From JABWAJ01 sp038323375 (GTDB taxonomy: Bacteria; Bacteroidota; Bacteroidia; Chitinophagales; Saprospiraceae), in the NCBI GenBank assembly GCA_038323375.1, contig JBBQGV010000015.1, positions 13,502 through 77,501 on the forward strand: a DNA stretch of 64,000 bases, given 5' to 3'. Under the pieces are notes generated by a model. That model did not search any database. It was not told the origin of the DNA and was given only the letters and a program-made list of their open reading frames with translations. The position numbers were made by a program, and so were the translations under genes. Of this stretch, positions 18,349 through 28,705 are shown piece by piece; position 1 is the stretch's first letter, and every line of letters begins with the position of its first letter.

Positions 18349-20193
18349 TTAAGTCAGCAAATACCCAAACTCCTGCAAACGGCGTTTCACAGCCGCATAA
18401 TTCCCTTTGGGGATAATGACCATAAAGCCCTCTGCTTTGATGATCAATGGCTTAAGAACAGGGTCTTGCGCCACTAACTGGATCAGAGCCTTGTTGTCGG
18501 GCGGTATTTGCAGTACTTTGGGTTCATCTACCTGCTCGAAGGGGTTGATCTTATGGATCATATCCTGAAAGAAGGCTTGCCAGTTGGGCGGCAGTTTTTC
18601 GCCGATGATTTGTTTGAACAGGGCAATTTTGCCTTCCAATTCCTTTTTCGACCGAATATTTTTGAGAAAAATCTGGCTGTCGGTGCGAAACCGGTTGGCA
18701 CCAAGCCGTTCGGTGTAAGGCTCCAGAATCGCAGCGGCAGAGGCATCGGAAGCATCGGTCATGATGAGCAGGGTATCGGGAGAAAGTATAATATGGGTAT
18801 CGGAGGCGATGCCGGAACTGTCGTAAACCTTGGTGATCCCACAAACAAAATCACCGAGTTTGGTGCGCCGCACGTAGCGCAACCCATCCCAGGAGGAGTA
18901 GCAATCGCGCCCCATGGTTTCCAGGCCAGGATGGTCGTAGGCAATGTCGCACAGGCCAAATGCTGCGAAGAGGAAAAAAGAACCGCGCAGGAAGGGAATA
19001 TCAACCGCCAGGCCAATCTGAGCGGACGTAATAAAGTGCTTGTTATTATAGAAATTTACCTCCGGATCCGTCCGGTCTAAATATTCATAGTAGAGCTTGT
19101 TGGTAATGTAGTAATTCGCCATAGGCCGAATGTCAATCAGGTTGAACCGCACGAAGTGGCGGATATTCTCAAAAGGAACCCATTCGCCAGCAGGCAGTGC
19201 CGCCAGTAGGTTGCGTATTTCAAGCTCTTTATGTTTTGTCACATCGTAGTTTTCCACAGTGGCCATACCTTTGAGATCGGGTAGTACGAGTGGCGCAGAA
19301 GGGATCAATGTGGGGTATTTTTTTTCAAACAAATCCTGAATCATTTGCGGGGTGTCGGCTGCATTTTTCGTGCTATTGCCATAAACGGCAAAACCCGCCA
19401 ACAAGGCCGTACGCAGGGTACGCATCTTTTTATCCGCAGCATCGGGGAAGAACTCCTGAAGGCTAAGGCTGCGGTTCATTTTGGGCAAACTGATATGTGT
19501 CGGGCGGTTTTTGGCGGTATATCCTATCTGCCCCTGTTGCTTGTATGACAGTACCCGGGGCCATTCGAGCAGAATATCGCGTTCACCGGTGGTATAGGTA
19601 TGTTGAGTAGGTTCGGGGGCGGCTATCGGGCTTAGTTTTGCGTAGTCGGGCAGGTCATAATAGCCGGCCAGCAATTGGCGCAAGGCAGGCGGCAGGCCGA
19701 GATTGAGCTTAACAGGAGTCGCGTAATAATAACCATAGCTGTGGTTCATCCGTTCGTCATAAAGCAAGTTAAATTGGGGCAGTATGATTTTCTTTTCTTC
19801 TATTCTGTCGTAATAGGTTTTATGGCGCTCTAGTGAATAAACTTTCACACCAAATCGCTTTTCGATCTCTACATCGTCCAATTGTTCTTCCCAAATCATT
19901 GTTTGCCATACTTTTTCAACGTCTTCTGGCAAAAACCGCAGAAAGGCCTCGTAAATTTTTCTTGAACCGAATGGCAATGCACAAATCTTCGTCATTGGTT
20001 CTTTCGGAAGGGTTTTCGCGTTCGTCGCTAATTTTAGCAATTCTGCATCAGCCCCTTCAGCAATGAGCATATCGGCGTACTTCGCTATGAATTTTTTAGC
20101 TAACCCCCAATACCGCGAAGTCAGATCATCTTTGGTGAAACTTCCCCCAAGGATAGCGACTACTGATGTTAATTGCTTTGTAAATGCGTTCAT
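18349..20193 (-). CDS. Unknown partner of SNF2 helicase
   Basis: 614 residues, no signal or membrane segment. Not recognised as a named family. The start codon overlaps the stop of the SNF2 gene by four bases (ATGA), so the two are translationally coupled and probably act together. The C-terminus (FMVIIPKGNYAAVKRRLQEF) resembles the last strand-helix unit of helicase-associated XPB/Ssl2-like domains, but this is a weak resemblance. The middle is a mix of helix and beta with several aromatic clusters (YGYYYATP). A DNA-binding or regulatory subunit of the helicase is the natural guess. Confidence 0.75.
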   Translation of the reverse strand: MNAFTKQLTSVVAILGGSFTKDDLTSRYWGLAKKFIAKYADMLIAEGADAELLKLATNAKTLPKEPMTKICALPFGSRKIYEAFLRFLPEDVEKVWQTMIWEEQLDDVEIEKRFGVKVYSLERHKTYYDRIEEKKIILPQFNLLYDERMNHSYGYYYATPVKLNLGLPPALRQLLAGYYDLPDYAKLSPIAAPEPTQHTYTTGERDILLEWPRVLSYKQQGQIGYTAKNRPTHISLPKMNRSLSLQEFFPDAADKKMRTLRTALLAGFAVYGNSTKNAADTPQMIQDLFEKKYPTLIPSAPLVLPDLKGMATVENYDVTKHKELEIRNLLAALPAGEWVPFENIRHFVRFNLIDIRPMANYYITNKLYYEYLDRTDPEVNFYNNKHFITSAQIGLAVDIPFLRGSFFLFAAFGLCDIAYDHPGLETMGRDCYSSWDGLRYVRRTKLGDFVCGITKVYDSSGIASDTHIILSPDTLLIMTDASDASAAAILEPYTERLGANRFRTDSQIFLKNIRSKKELEGKIALFKQIIGEKLPPNWQAFFQDMIHKINPFEQVDEPKVLQIPPDNKALIQLVAQDPVLKPLIIKAEGFMVIIPKGNYAAVKRRLQEFGYLLT

Positions 20194-23100
20194 TTTCCGA
20201 GCAACAATTTAATGTCATCCTCTGAAAGCGCTTTCAAAGAAGCGCCATCAGCGGAAATGATGTTATCGAAGAGTTCTTTTTTGAGTTGTTGCAACTGCAG
20301 TATTTTTTCCTCGATACTGCCCTGTGCTATGAGCTTGTAAGCCAGCACTTTGTTTGTTTGGCCAATGCGGTGCGCCCGGTCTATGGCCTGATTTTCAGCA
20401 GCCACATTCCACCAGGGGTCATAAATAAAAATGGTGTCGGCAGCGGTGAGGTTAAGCCCTACCCCACCGGTTTTCAACGTCATTAAAAATACGCGGCAGT
20501 CGGGGTCGTTCTGGAAGCGATTGACGAGCGATTCGCGGTCGCGGGTAGCACCCGTCATGGACACATAGCCCACCCCGGCATCATCCAAACGCGAAGAGAT
20601 GCTCTCTATGGCCGCCAGGAAATTGACAAAAATAAGCGCTTTGTGCCCATTGGCAAGCGCGTCCATGAGTTGTTCTTCCAGCAGTTCCAGCTTGGCGCTC
20701 TCCACGCGGCCTTCGGTAAGCGCTTCCGGCACCGTGGCTATTTGTCGCAATTCGCTCAATGCCTGAAACACAAAAAACTGGGCACCTGCCACGCCTTTTT
20801 CTTTGATCTGCGTGTTGACCGCTTCTGCAAAGTACTGCCGGCGTTGCTCGTAGAGGCGTTTTTGCGCTTCGCCCATTTCCACATAAAGGGTTTGCTCTAT
20901 TTTGTCGGGCAGGTCGGCCAACACGTCCCTTTTGAGGCGGCGCAGCACGAAGGGGTATATTTTGCGCCGCAGTTGGAGCGTGGCTGCTTTGTCGTTATGC
21001 TTTTGGATGGGCACAAGGTAGTCCTCATTGAACTGAGCAGCCGAGCCGAACATCGCAGGGTTGAGGAAGTGAAACAGCGCGTACAACTCACCGAGGTTGT
21101 TTTCAATGGGCGTGCCGCTGAGCGCTAACCTATATTTTCCGCGCAACAACAGCGCCGCTTTGGTGGTTTGGGTGGTCAGGTTTTTGATGTTCTGCGATTC
21201 GTCGAGGATGACGTAGTAAAACGGCTCCTCTTTGAGTTTTTCAATCTCGTTGCGCATGGTGGCGTACGTAGTAAACACGAGGTTGGAGCTGCGCATGGCC
21301 TCGTATTCCCGACTCAATCCGTAAAAAGTATACGTGCTGAGTTGTGGGGCAAACCGCTTCACCTCGCGCTCCCAGTTGAAAAGCAGACTGCGGGGCATCA
21401 CGATGAGCGTAGGCGTTTTTTCTTTGGGATAAATGGTGGCCAGCAAAGCAATGGCTTGCAACGTTTTACCAAGCCCCATATCATCGGCTAAGCAGCCGCC
21501 GAGTTGTTGCTCGTGCAGGTAACTCAGCCATTTGAATCCCTGTTCCTGATAGGGACGGAGTTTGGCGTCTAATTTTGGCAGTTTGGCCTTTTGGGCGCTG
21601 AGTCCGTTGAATCCCTCAAAAATATTGCGCGAACGCTCAAATACCTTGTCTTTGGCGGCCTCCTCCAAAAGTTCGTCCATGAGCGGCAAATCGAAAAAAG
21701 AGAGCTGTGCTTTTTTCCCCTTTTTTTTGAATAGCCGTTCTAAGCGCCGGACGTAAGCTTCATTAAGCAGGGCATGGGTGCCGTCATTGAGTTGAATGTA
21801 GCGGTTTTTGTTGTATTGAGCTAAGGCATCGAACAGGCTGATTTTTTCGCCCTCGAAATCCAATTCCACGCTGCCCTCGAAAAAGTCAATGGAGTGACTG
21901 AGGTTGAGCTGGAGTTTGGGCGAACGGGTATTAATCTTGTAAGACCGCAATTTTTCTGCGCCGAACACGGTGTAAGTCGCCAGCAGATTCGGCAATTCGG
22001 AATAAATAAAAGCGGCAGCAGTTTCTTCAGGAACGACGAAGAGGCTGCCGTCAAGCATGATCTCATCGCGGTCGTTTTTCCGCTTTTTAGGTTCGTGCTT
22101 GCGCAGCAAATGCAGGATATTGCCTGCGAGTACCTCGGTTGGTGCCTGATCTATGTACTTCACCGTGACCGTGAGCGCCATGTCGTTGATTTCGGCATAG
22201 CGGTAGAGGTCAAATTGCTCTAATGCGTTAAAATCTAAGTCGGCCAGGCTTTGGCCTACGCGCAGGTAGAGGGCATTGTCATCGCCTATTTTTTCAAAAA
22301 TCAGACAAGGAGCCGCCTTGATTTTATCGTCGGGGCGCGACACAAGTTGGTAGCCCTGATACAAAAGGTCGAGGTTTTCGAGGTAAGAAAAAACCAACGC
22401 GAGAAACAAAGGCAGGTCGCGGCGCGCTACTTCCGTATTAAACCAGGAAATAGCTGCAAAATTACTGCCCGTTGGTGCCACTTCTATGAGTTGGTTGGCC
22501 GCTATAACAAACTGCTCGGTCACTACCCTGAAATCGTCCAGTTGATTTGCATTGTGTTGTAAGGACAGGCGCGAACGAAGAAACCCTTCGCGGTCGGAAG
22601 CCGTGAGATGCAGACGCAATTGGCCGGGCAAGTCCGAAAATTCCAGCGGTTTCAAAGCGGCATCCACCACATTATCGCAATGACGCAGGGCTTCCAACAG
22701 GAATGGATGCTGTGCCAAATAGGTCTTGTCTGCCGGGTGTTCCCAGTTGATGACGAAGCTGTTCTTTTCCTGAATTTGCTCCAACACGCGCAGCACGTTC
22801 CGCACGGCACCACCATAATTGAGGTAGCTGGTTTCCACGGTGCGGCCTTTTGCATTCACCACCAGGAGAAAAGCACCAAACTCATCAAAATTGATCTGAA
22901 AAAACACCTCAGCATAAGCGCGCGACGTTTTTTGCTGAAAGGTGGTGCGCTTAAACCGCTCAAAAGAAAATGGCTGGCGATCCGAAACAACCGGAGGTGT
23001 TGCAGCAGGCATCGGGCTATCCGAACTGGCTGATCTCGCTACGGTCGTTTTTTTCTTTTCAGGCTTAACATCCGCAGCTTTTATTACACCACCGGGTTTT

Positions 23101-23405
23101 CTGCCCCGCTGCTTGAATAATGGCGCAGGTAATATCATTATGTCTCCTTTTTCAGCCAGCTCAATATCTGTCAGAAAAAGGTTCATTTCATCAAAATCAT
23201 ACCCATCCCGAAGACTCGCCCGGACAAAAGTCGTCGGCATTTTTTCCAGGGTTTCGAAATTCCATTTTATCGTGACAAGCGTTTCTTCTCCGGGCATTTC
23301 ATCAATACGCGTGATGTAGCCCTGCCATCCGCTTAGGTCGTATTTCTCCATATCAGGGTCTTTAACGCCTGATTTTATCCTGACAAAATCGTTAATTTTA
23401 AACAT
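20190..23405 (-). CDS. SNF2-family DNA translocase
   Basis: 1071 residues. The N-terminal ~90 residues form a small beta domain (MFKINDFVRIKSGVKDPD) like an SH3/KOW fold; a basic linker and a large helicase-associated region follow. The C-terminal ~470 residues carry the Snf2 ATPase motifs: I LADDMGLGKTLQAI, II DESQ (DEAQ-like), III SGTPIENN, V KTGGVGLNLTAAD, VI QAIDRAHRIGQ. Such proteins move along double-stranded DNA and remodel protein-DNA complexes; bacterial ones serve in transcription or defence. ATGA overlap with the next gene makes a two-gene operon. The start is supported by a second, decayed copy of this N-terminus at 28706-28795. Confidence 0.93.
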   Translation of the reverse strand: MFKINDFVRIKSGVKDPDMEKYDLSGWQGYITRIDEMPGEETLVTIKWNFETLEKMPTTFVRASLRDGYDFDEMNLFLTDIELAEKGDIMILPAPLFKQRGRKPGGVIKAADVKPEKKKTTVARSASSDSPMPAATPPVVSDRQPFSFERFKRTTFQQKTSRAYAEVFFQINFDEFGAFLLVVNAKGRTVETSYLNYGGAVRNVLRVLEQIQEKNSFVINWEHPADKTYLAQHPFLLEALRHCDNVVDAALKPLEFSDLPGQLRLHLTASDREGFLRSRLSLQHNANQLDDFRVVTEQFVIAANQLIEVAPTGSNFAAISWFNTEVARRDLPLFLALVFSYLENLDLLYQGYQLVSRPDDKIKAAPCLIFEKIGDDNALYLRVGQSLADLDFNALEQFDLYRYAEINDMALTVTVKYIDQAPTEVLAGNILHLLRKHEPKKRKNDRDEIMLDGSLFVVPEETAAAFIYSELPNLLATYTVFGAEKLRSYKINTRSPKLQLNLSHSIDFFEGSVELDFEGEKISLFDALAQYNKNRYIQLNDGTHALLNEAYVRRLERLFKKKGKKAQLSFFDLPLMDELLEEAAKDKVFERSRNIFEGFNGLSAQKAKLPKLDAKLRPYQEQGFKWLSYLHEQQLGGCLADDMGLGKTLQAIALLATIYPKEKTPTLIVMPRSLLFNWEREVKRFAPQLSTYTFYGLSREYEAMRSSNLVFTTYATMRNEIEKLKEEPFYYVILDESQNIKNLTTQTTKAALLLRGKYRLALSGTPIENNLGELYALFHFLNPAMFGSAAQFNEDYLVPIQKHNDKAATLQLRRKIYPFVLRRLKRDVLADLPDKIEQTLYVEMGEAQKRLYEQRRQYFAEAVNTQIKEKGVAGAQFFVFQALSELRQIATVPEALTEGRVESAKLELLEEQLMDALANGHKALIFVNFLAAIESISSRLDDAGVGYVSMTGATRDRESLVNRFQNDPDCRVFLMTLKTGGVGLNLTAADTIFIYDPWWNVAAENQAIDRAHRIGQTNKVLAYKLIAQGSIEEKILQLQQLKKELFDNIISADGASLKALSEDDIKLLLGK

Positions 23406-23463
23406 TGCTGGCTGGTTTCATGATGGCAAACCTAAGCAAGATGACAGATATTTTTCGGATTTT

Positions 23464-23662
23464 TTAAACCAAATCCTCCAGCGGCAACACCTTTTCCACC
23501 AATCCACCTCTCCAACTCCAACAACTCCTGCTTATATTCAAATAATACGGCACATTTTCCGCCACCACAATGTCGGGGGGAGGTAGTGGATTAGCATCGA
23601 AGGCATCTTAATAATTTTATAACTTTGCTAAAAATATCCCGATTACCTTACATCAAGCAGCC
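23464..23662. pseudogene. Gene-end remnants and duplicated nagB promoter
   Basis: Minus strand 23464-~23500 reads GGLVEKVLPLEDLV then stop, matching the remnant at 29040. Next to it, 23530-23600 is a copy, with one G missing from a G run, of the small ORF at 34281-34382. From about 23585 to 23662 the sequence is nearly identical to the nagB upstream region at 34360-34438, including the TAACTTTG -7-like box. This is scrambled debris, not an active gene. Confidence 0.65.
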
Positions 23663-24122
23663 ATGAATACGCAGGTTTTAAAGTATCAACTGAAGTCATT
23701 AGAAAAGCTTCCGGTCAAGATTTGGGACGACTCTAAGGAAGCTTCGGTGCATCTTGCGCGCTCCATTGCCTTAGCCGTTCGGCAAAAACAACAAGATGGT
23801 GAAAAGATCATGCTTGACATAGGAGCGTGTCGTAAATAACTTACCTGTTTGACCACATTGACATCCAGCGGAAAAACATCCACATTCCAAGCGGCGTCAT
23901 TCCGATGGATCAGGTCGAAGCTTATTGCAAAAACTATGAAAAACTGGTCTAGGAGCACGGCGGAATTGACATCCAATTGCTGGGCATTAGGCGCACCGGG
24001 CATATCGGCTTCAACGGGCCGGGCAACTACAAATTCCGGGATTACCTGACCGTGGGCACGCCCCTGAATATCCTGGTTTGGCTGCTGGCGATGTTTTTGC
24101 TGCCGAAGGTGTTTCCGTTTTA
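23663..24122 (+). pseudogene. Chimeric wreck: nagB fragments fused to permease 3' end
   Basis: Starts exactly like intact nagB at 34439 for ~50 codons, then has GGAGCGTGTCGTAAATAACTT at about 23823-23843 where ~165 bp of nagB are missing, then resumes with nagB sequence (HIDIQRKNIHIPSGVIP region) that contains an in-frame TAG. At about 24016-24025 it switches to the 3' end of an SLC13 permease (YKFRDYLTVGTPLNIL, then VWLLAMFLLPKVFPF and TAA), which matches 18237-18335. The switch point is GC-rich and similar in both parents (GGGCCGGGCAAC), as for microhomology joining. No functional product expected. Confidence 0.85.
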
Positions 24123-24231
24123 AAATTCCATCAAAAATTCACCCCAATTCGCCCCTTTCCTCCCCTGATTCATCCGTTTCCATTGGTGATCGCCTTCATG
24201 GACGCCTACTTTTGTAAGAAAAAAGAACGTC

Positions 24232-24795
24232 ATGAGTAAAAAATTATGCTTATTAGGCTTATTCGTATTAGGAATGTATGGAAGTATCCGGAGTCAGAGT
24301 GCCATCAGTGGCCGGGTTATTGACCAGCAGGGAGCTGCTGTGGACTTCGCCAATATTCTATTACTGAATTCAAAAGACTCTTCTTTGATAAAAGGAGAAT
24401 TGAGTGATGAAAATGGCCAATGGACTATGCAGATTCCTTTCACCGGAACGTTTATCCTGCGCGTAACGATGCTGGGATATAGCGATTACGATTACCCGCC
24501 ATTTACCATCAGGAAAACTGAAGAAGCCATGCAGTTGCCGGAAGCGCGGCTGCAATCCAGTTCCATTCAGCTTGCGGCTGTAGAAATAACGGCGCGCAAA
24601 CCTTTCCTCGAACAACGCGCAGGCAAGCTGGTCGTCAATGTAGACCAAAGCATTACCGGACAAGGTGGCACGTTGGTAGATGTGCTGATGAAAGCGCCGG
24701 GGCTGGTGGTCATGAATGGCAAATTGAAAATAGGCAGGCCGTTCGGGTGTTACGATCCTGATAGATGGCAAACCGACGCGGTATATGGACATTGA
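24232..24795 (+). pseudogene. TonB-dependent receptor, 5' part before frameshift
   Basis: 187 codons: signal peptide (LCLLGLFVLGMYGSIRSQ), a carboxypeptidase-regulatory-like domain (ISGRVIDQQGAAVDFANILL) and the start of the plug (KLVVNVDQSITGQGGTLVDV). At about 24740-24752 the frame is lost. Reading one base over restores VTILIDGKPTRYMDIEALL, the expected plug sequence, which continues in the next ORF. The ORF therefore ends in a nonsense tail and the gene is split by an indel. Confidence 0.8.
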
Positions 24796-26632
24796 AGCCC
24801 TGCTCCGCGAAATGCCAGCAGACAACATCGAACGCATAGAAATCATACACCAGCCTGACGCCAGTTACGATGCGGACGGCACCGGAGGCGTCATCAACGT
24901 CATCCTGAAGAAAAATGTCCTGCTGGGCACTAATGGCAGCTTCTTGCTGGCGGGTGGTATGGGCAAACTTCCCAAATACCGCACGGCTATGGCGATCAAC
25001 CACGGTGCCGGCCCCTGGAAAATGTCCTTCAACGGCGGTTATATGTATCGTTCCAATTATGAAGAATTGCACCTCAACCGCATTGTGGGCGATTCAGAAT
25101 TTGACCAAAGCAATTTTAAACCTTCCACCCCCTACACGGGCTATTTCCGATCCAATATTGACTGGAACCCGTCGAAACGCCATGTTTTTGGATTATCGCT
25201 CGGCTATACCGCCACCACGAACAACCGCCTGCACACCAATACGACAGCCATCGGATTTACAGGGTCAACCCCCTATATTGAATTGGAAACAAAAAACCAG
25301 CTCAACAAAAAAACCAATCAGTACATCACGGGCGGCAACTACACGTTCCTAATTGATACCAGCGGGCAAAAATTAGAAGCAGACCTGAGTTGGATCGGGT
25401 TTAACCGACAGGGGTCGAGCCTTGCCAACACGGCAGTTACCATGGGTGAAAATGTTCCTTATCCATCCTGGCGAAATGAGGAGCCTTCCTTAACCAATAT
25501 CACGGTGGCAAGAGTGGATTATACCCGCCCCATCACAGAAGCCATCAAGGTGCAGGCAGGCGTAAAATACAGCTATGCAGGTATTGACAACAACCTAAAA
25601 TCGTGGAATGAAAACAGCGGCGAATGGATGAGAAATCCACAGCAAACCAACCATTTCTTGTACACGGAACATACCGGAGCAGCGTACCTGAATGCCAGTT
25701 ATGTTCATAAAAACTGGGAAGCCAATGTGGGGCTGCGTTATGAAGACAATTACGCAAAAGGGCGTTCACTGACGCTGGATTCTACCAAAACCCGGCACTT
25801 GCAGCAACTGTTCCCAAGCTTCAGTCTGGCCGCTCCCATGGGCAAACACTTCGGATTGTCGGCTTCCTACAGCTACCGGATTGAGCGCCCCAACTATCAG
25901 ACCCTGAATCCATTTATCTACTATTACGATCCGTATACTTTTGAAAAAGGCAATACCGACCTGCTTCCCGAACTGACGCACTCTGGTAAACTGACACTGA
26001 CTTACGACAAACACCCGTTCATCGCCCTGGAATATTCGCACACCAAAGACATCATTACGCTGGTGACTGAGCAGGACGACGCAACTGGCGCAGCGTATGC
26101 CGCTACCGTGAACCTGGATTACCTGCAACGCTACGGCGGTAGTGTGTTTTTCCCGATGGAATTTGCGAAGGGCCTCTCCGGATACGGCAGTTTGATGTTG
26201 TTTTACAACCGCTATTCGTCGGATTACCTCGGCGGCAATTTCGACCGCGATGTGCTGTCGTTCTCCGCTTACCTCCAGGTAGCTTACAAAATCGGCAGCG
26301 GCTGGTCGGCAGAACTCTCCGGCTGGTATCAGGGCGAAGGCATAGAAGGCATTATGAATTACAAGCCATTTTATTCGGCAAGCATGGGCATCCAAAAGAA
26401 ACTGCTGGACAACCGCGCCAATGTGCGGCTCTCTTATGACGCCTTCGCTTTCCGCAACTGGCGGGGAACGCTCGAATACCAGAATATGGACATGGAAGTG
26501 ACCTCCATCTGGGAAACCCGCGTAGTGCAGGCCACGTTTACCTGGCAGTTTGGAAGCCGTTTTCTGAGCAAAGACCGCCAGCGCGCCAACAGTAGTGCAG
26601 AAGAAACATCCAGAGCAGGCCGAAAAGATTAA
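24785..26632 (+). pseudogene. TonB-dependent receptor, barrel part after frameshift
   Basis: 615 codons: the end of the plug (NIERIEIIHQPDASYDADGT, GGVINVILKKN) and a 22-strand-type outer-membrane barrel (outer membrane beta-barrel family, CarboxypepD_reg type). It lacks its own signal peptide; that is in the 24232-24795 frame. Together the frames make a ~800-residue receptor of the type sitting beside LytS/LytTR two-component systems. Receptors of this family take up or sense unknown ligands. If the indel is real the locus is dead; if a base-calling error, the gene is whole. Confidence 0.8.
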
Positions 26633-26662
26633 TATTCCGAATACAGTCGCATCATCTACAGG

Positions 26663-26729
26663 GGTTGTGTAAGAGGAGGCTGACTCATAAGGCAAGTTGC
26701 CACTTATGAGACCCCTTCTTTACACAACC
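26663..26729. repeat. 67-bp palindromic element with GGTTGTGTAA ends
   Basis: GGTTGTGTAA ... TTACACAACC bound a 67-bp unit whose centre is a second hairpin (CTCATAAG ... CTTATGAG). Single GGTTGTGTAA ends also occur at about 8732, 28650 and 62729. TTGTGTAA ends recall IS256-like transposon termini, so it may be a very short MITE. It could also terminate the receptor message. Confidence 0.5.
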
Positions 26730-26800
26730 ACCTGCTCCTTGTTTTTGGCTCACCCTGAAAGCTTTTTTTATCTTTTTCTGAAAGTTTCAAAGGATTGCTT

Positions 26801-27505
26801 ATGTTAGTGTCCGCATTTTCACCGGAAAACATCATTCGGATGCTTAGTTTGAGGGAATTGTTCAGGTTTGGTTTGCGACAGCCTTCGCGCAGCGACTGGT
26901 TTGTCACGTTAGCCTATTGGATAGGTGCCTCGCCTTTTATCCTGAGCAGTTATCTTGGTGACAGCCCTTTCTTACAGGCCATCGGTGGGATGGTGTTTAC
27001 CATTCTTTTCGATACTACGTCCGTATTTATCCTGGTCTTCGGCATTTTTGCCACGTACATTCCAAGGCGACAATACTTAGCTTTATTGGTGGCTACTGTT
27101 GCGCTGTTTGCCGTCAATTCATTAGTTTACAATTACGGCTACGGCATCATTTTTGGGTGGGAATACCGGTCGCCAAGTTTCGAGTTATTGCTTTGGGGGG
27201 TGCTGCGGCATGCCCAGAGTTACGGCATCCTGGCAGCCATCATGATCGGAAAGCAGTTTTTCGACATCCAGAAGCAGTTTTTTGAGTTGGAAAAAGAGAA
27301 GCGCGAGAATGAACTAAAAATGCTCAAGTCGCAGATTGACCCGCATTTTTTTGTTCAACAACCTCAATATCCTGGATGTCCTGATCGAACGCGATCCGGC
27401 GGCAGCCCGGGTTTATCTCAACCACCTGGCTTCCCTTTACCGCTACCTCATCCGGCACAAAGACGAAGAAGTAGTGTCGCTGTACGACGAGTAGGCTTTC
27501 GCTAA
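26801..27505 (+). pseudogene. LytS/YehU-type sensor kinase, 5' part before frameshift
   Basis: Membrane sensor part of a histidine kinase: about five hydrophobic helices (TLAYWIGASPFILSSYL, LALLVATVALFAVNSLVY), a coiled coil (FELEKEKRENELKMLKSQ) and the His box start IDPHF. The family has PHFLFNNLN here. The sequence has seven T (27346-27352) where six would keep the frame (CAT TTT TTG TTC AAC AAC). After the indel the ORF runs in the wrong frame to 27505. Start set at ATG 26801; a TTG at 26795 is also open. Confidence 0.8.
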
Positions 27506-27518
27506 AGACTATATTTAC

Positions 27519-27872
27519 TTGTTGCAACAACGCTTTGGAGACGCCTTCAAGTTTGATCTTCAGGGCAATGCCGCTGATATGCAGACCTTTTTTATTCCGC
27601 CCGGCGCCATGCAAACGGTTATTGAAAACGTCGTCAAACACAATGAGGGCGACGATCATCAGCCCATCATGGTGTCTATTTTGTTGGAAAATGACGCAAT
27701 TCTGGTGCGCAATACACTGCGACCAAAATTGGAAAGCGCCGAAAGCAATGGTACAGGCTTAGCCAACCTGCAGGCGCGTTATCGTTTATTAGTTGATCAA
27801 ACCCCCGATATCCGGCGCGACAACGGCGAATTCGCTGTGCGTTTGCCGCTGATCCGGGGCGTAAAAGCCTGA
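27519..27872 (+). pseudogene. LytS/YehU-type sensor kinase, ATPase part
   Basis: C-terminal ATPase half of the same kinase (IPPGAMQTVIENVVKHN = N box; ESNGTGLANLQARYRLL = G box). Between the T7 frameshift and this ORF the correct frame reads NILDVLIERDPAAARVYLNH and then meets a TAG at 27492-27494 within LYDE-TAG-AFAKDYIYLL. The gene thus carries two separate lesions, a frameshift and a nonsense codon, which favours true decay over a single sequencing error. The cognate regulator gene follows after five bases and is intact. Confidence 0.8.
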
Positions 27873-27877
27873 ACCGT

Positions 27878-28648
27878 ATGCGCGTATTTATCCTGGAGGA
27901 TGAAGCGCTTGCCGCACAACGACTGATGGAATTCATCCGGATTGCACATCCGGATGCCCAGATTGTGGGGTGGGAAAAAACAATCCGGCAGGGCATGTTA
28001 TGGCTGCAACAAAATGAGGAACCCGACCTCCTGTTTTCCGACATTGAACTGCTGGACGGCAATGTATTCCGACTCTATGAGGCGCACCGTGTCAATTGTC
28101 CCGTCATTTTCACCACCGCTTACGACCAGTTTCTCCTTCAGGCTTTTCAAGTCAACGGCATTGCTTACCTGCTAAAGCCTTACGATCTGGAACAGTTCAA
28201 ACAGGCCATTGCTAAATACAACCGCTTATTTGGCACTCCCACAGCGCCGGTGCTGACAGAAGCGGTGCTGGCACAACTGAAGCAGGCTTTCCAGCCCGCG
28301 TTTGCACAATACAAGCAGCGCTTCACCGTGCGCATGGGCGGCGGCATTTATCTCCTGAATACCGAAGACATTCAATGCTTTACTGCTGAGGACAAATTGG
28401 TGCTGGCCTGCACCGCCGAAGGCAAACGCTACCCGCTCAACCAAACAATTGCTGAATTAGAAGGTATGCTTGACCCGCGTCGTTTTTTTAAAATCAACCG
28501 CGGCGACATCGTCAACATCATAGCCATTCGGAAAATTGAACCCCATTTTAACGACCGGCTGGCAGTTACAGTGGTGGGGATTCCAAGTTTTTTGGTAACG
28601 AGCGCAGCACGCACGTCGGAGTTTCGGAAGTGGCTGGAGGAGGGTTAG
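27878..28648 (+). CDS. LytTR-type response regulator
   Basis: 256 residues. Receiver domain 1-120 with phospho-acceptor D55 (LLFSDIELLDG), acidic E7-D8-E9 and Lys in AYLLKPYDL. A LytTR DNA-binding domain fills the last ~100 residues (FTVRMGGGIYLLNTEDIQCF, MLDPRRFFKINRGDIVNI). LytTR regulators bind short direct repeats and act with membrane kinases of the LytS type. Its partner kinase directly upstream is broken, so this regulator may be orphaned. Likely target: the TonB receptor gene upstream. Confidence 0.92.
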   Translation: MRVFILEDEALAAQRLMEFIRIAHPDAQIVGWEKTIRQGMLWLQQNEEPDLLFSDIELLDGNVFRLYEAHRVNCPVIFTTAYDQFLLQAFQVNGIAYLLKPYDLEQFKQAIAKYNRLFGTPTAPVLTEAVLAQLKQAFQPAFAQYKQRFTVRMGGGIYLLNTEDIQCFTAEDKLVLACTAEGKRYPLNQTIAELEGMLDPRRFFKINRGDIVNIIAIRKIEPHFNDRLAVTVVGIPSFLVTSAARTSEFRKWLEEG

Positions 28649-28705
28649 TGGTTGTGTAAAAAGACCTGGCACTTATCTATTAGTATGGCAGACAAGTCTT
28701 GCATC

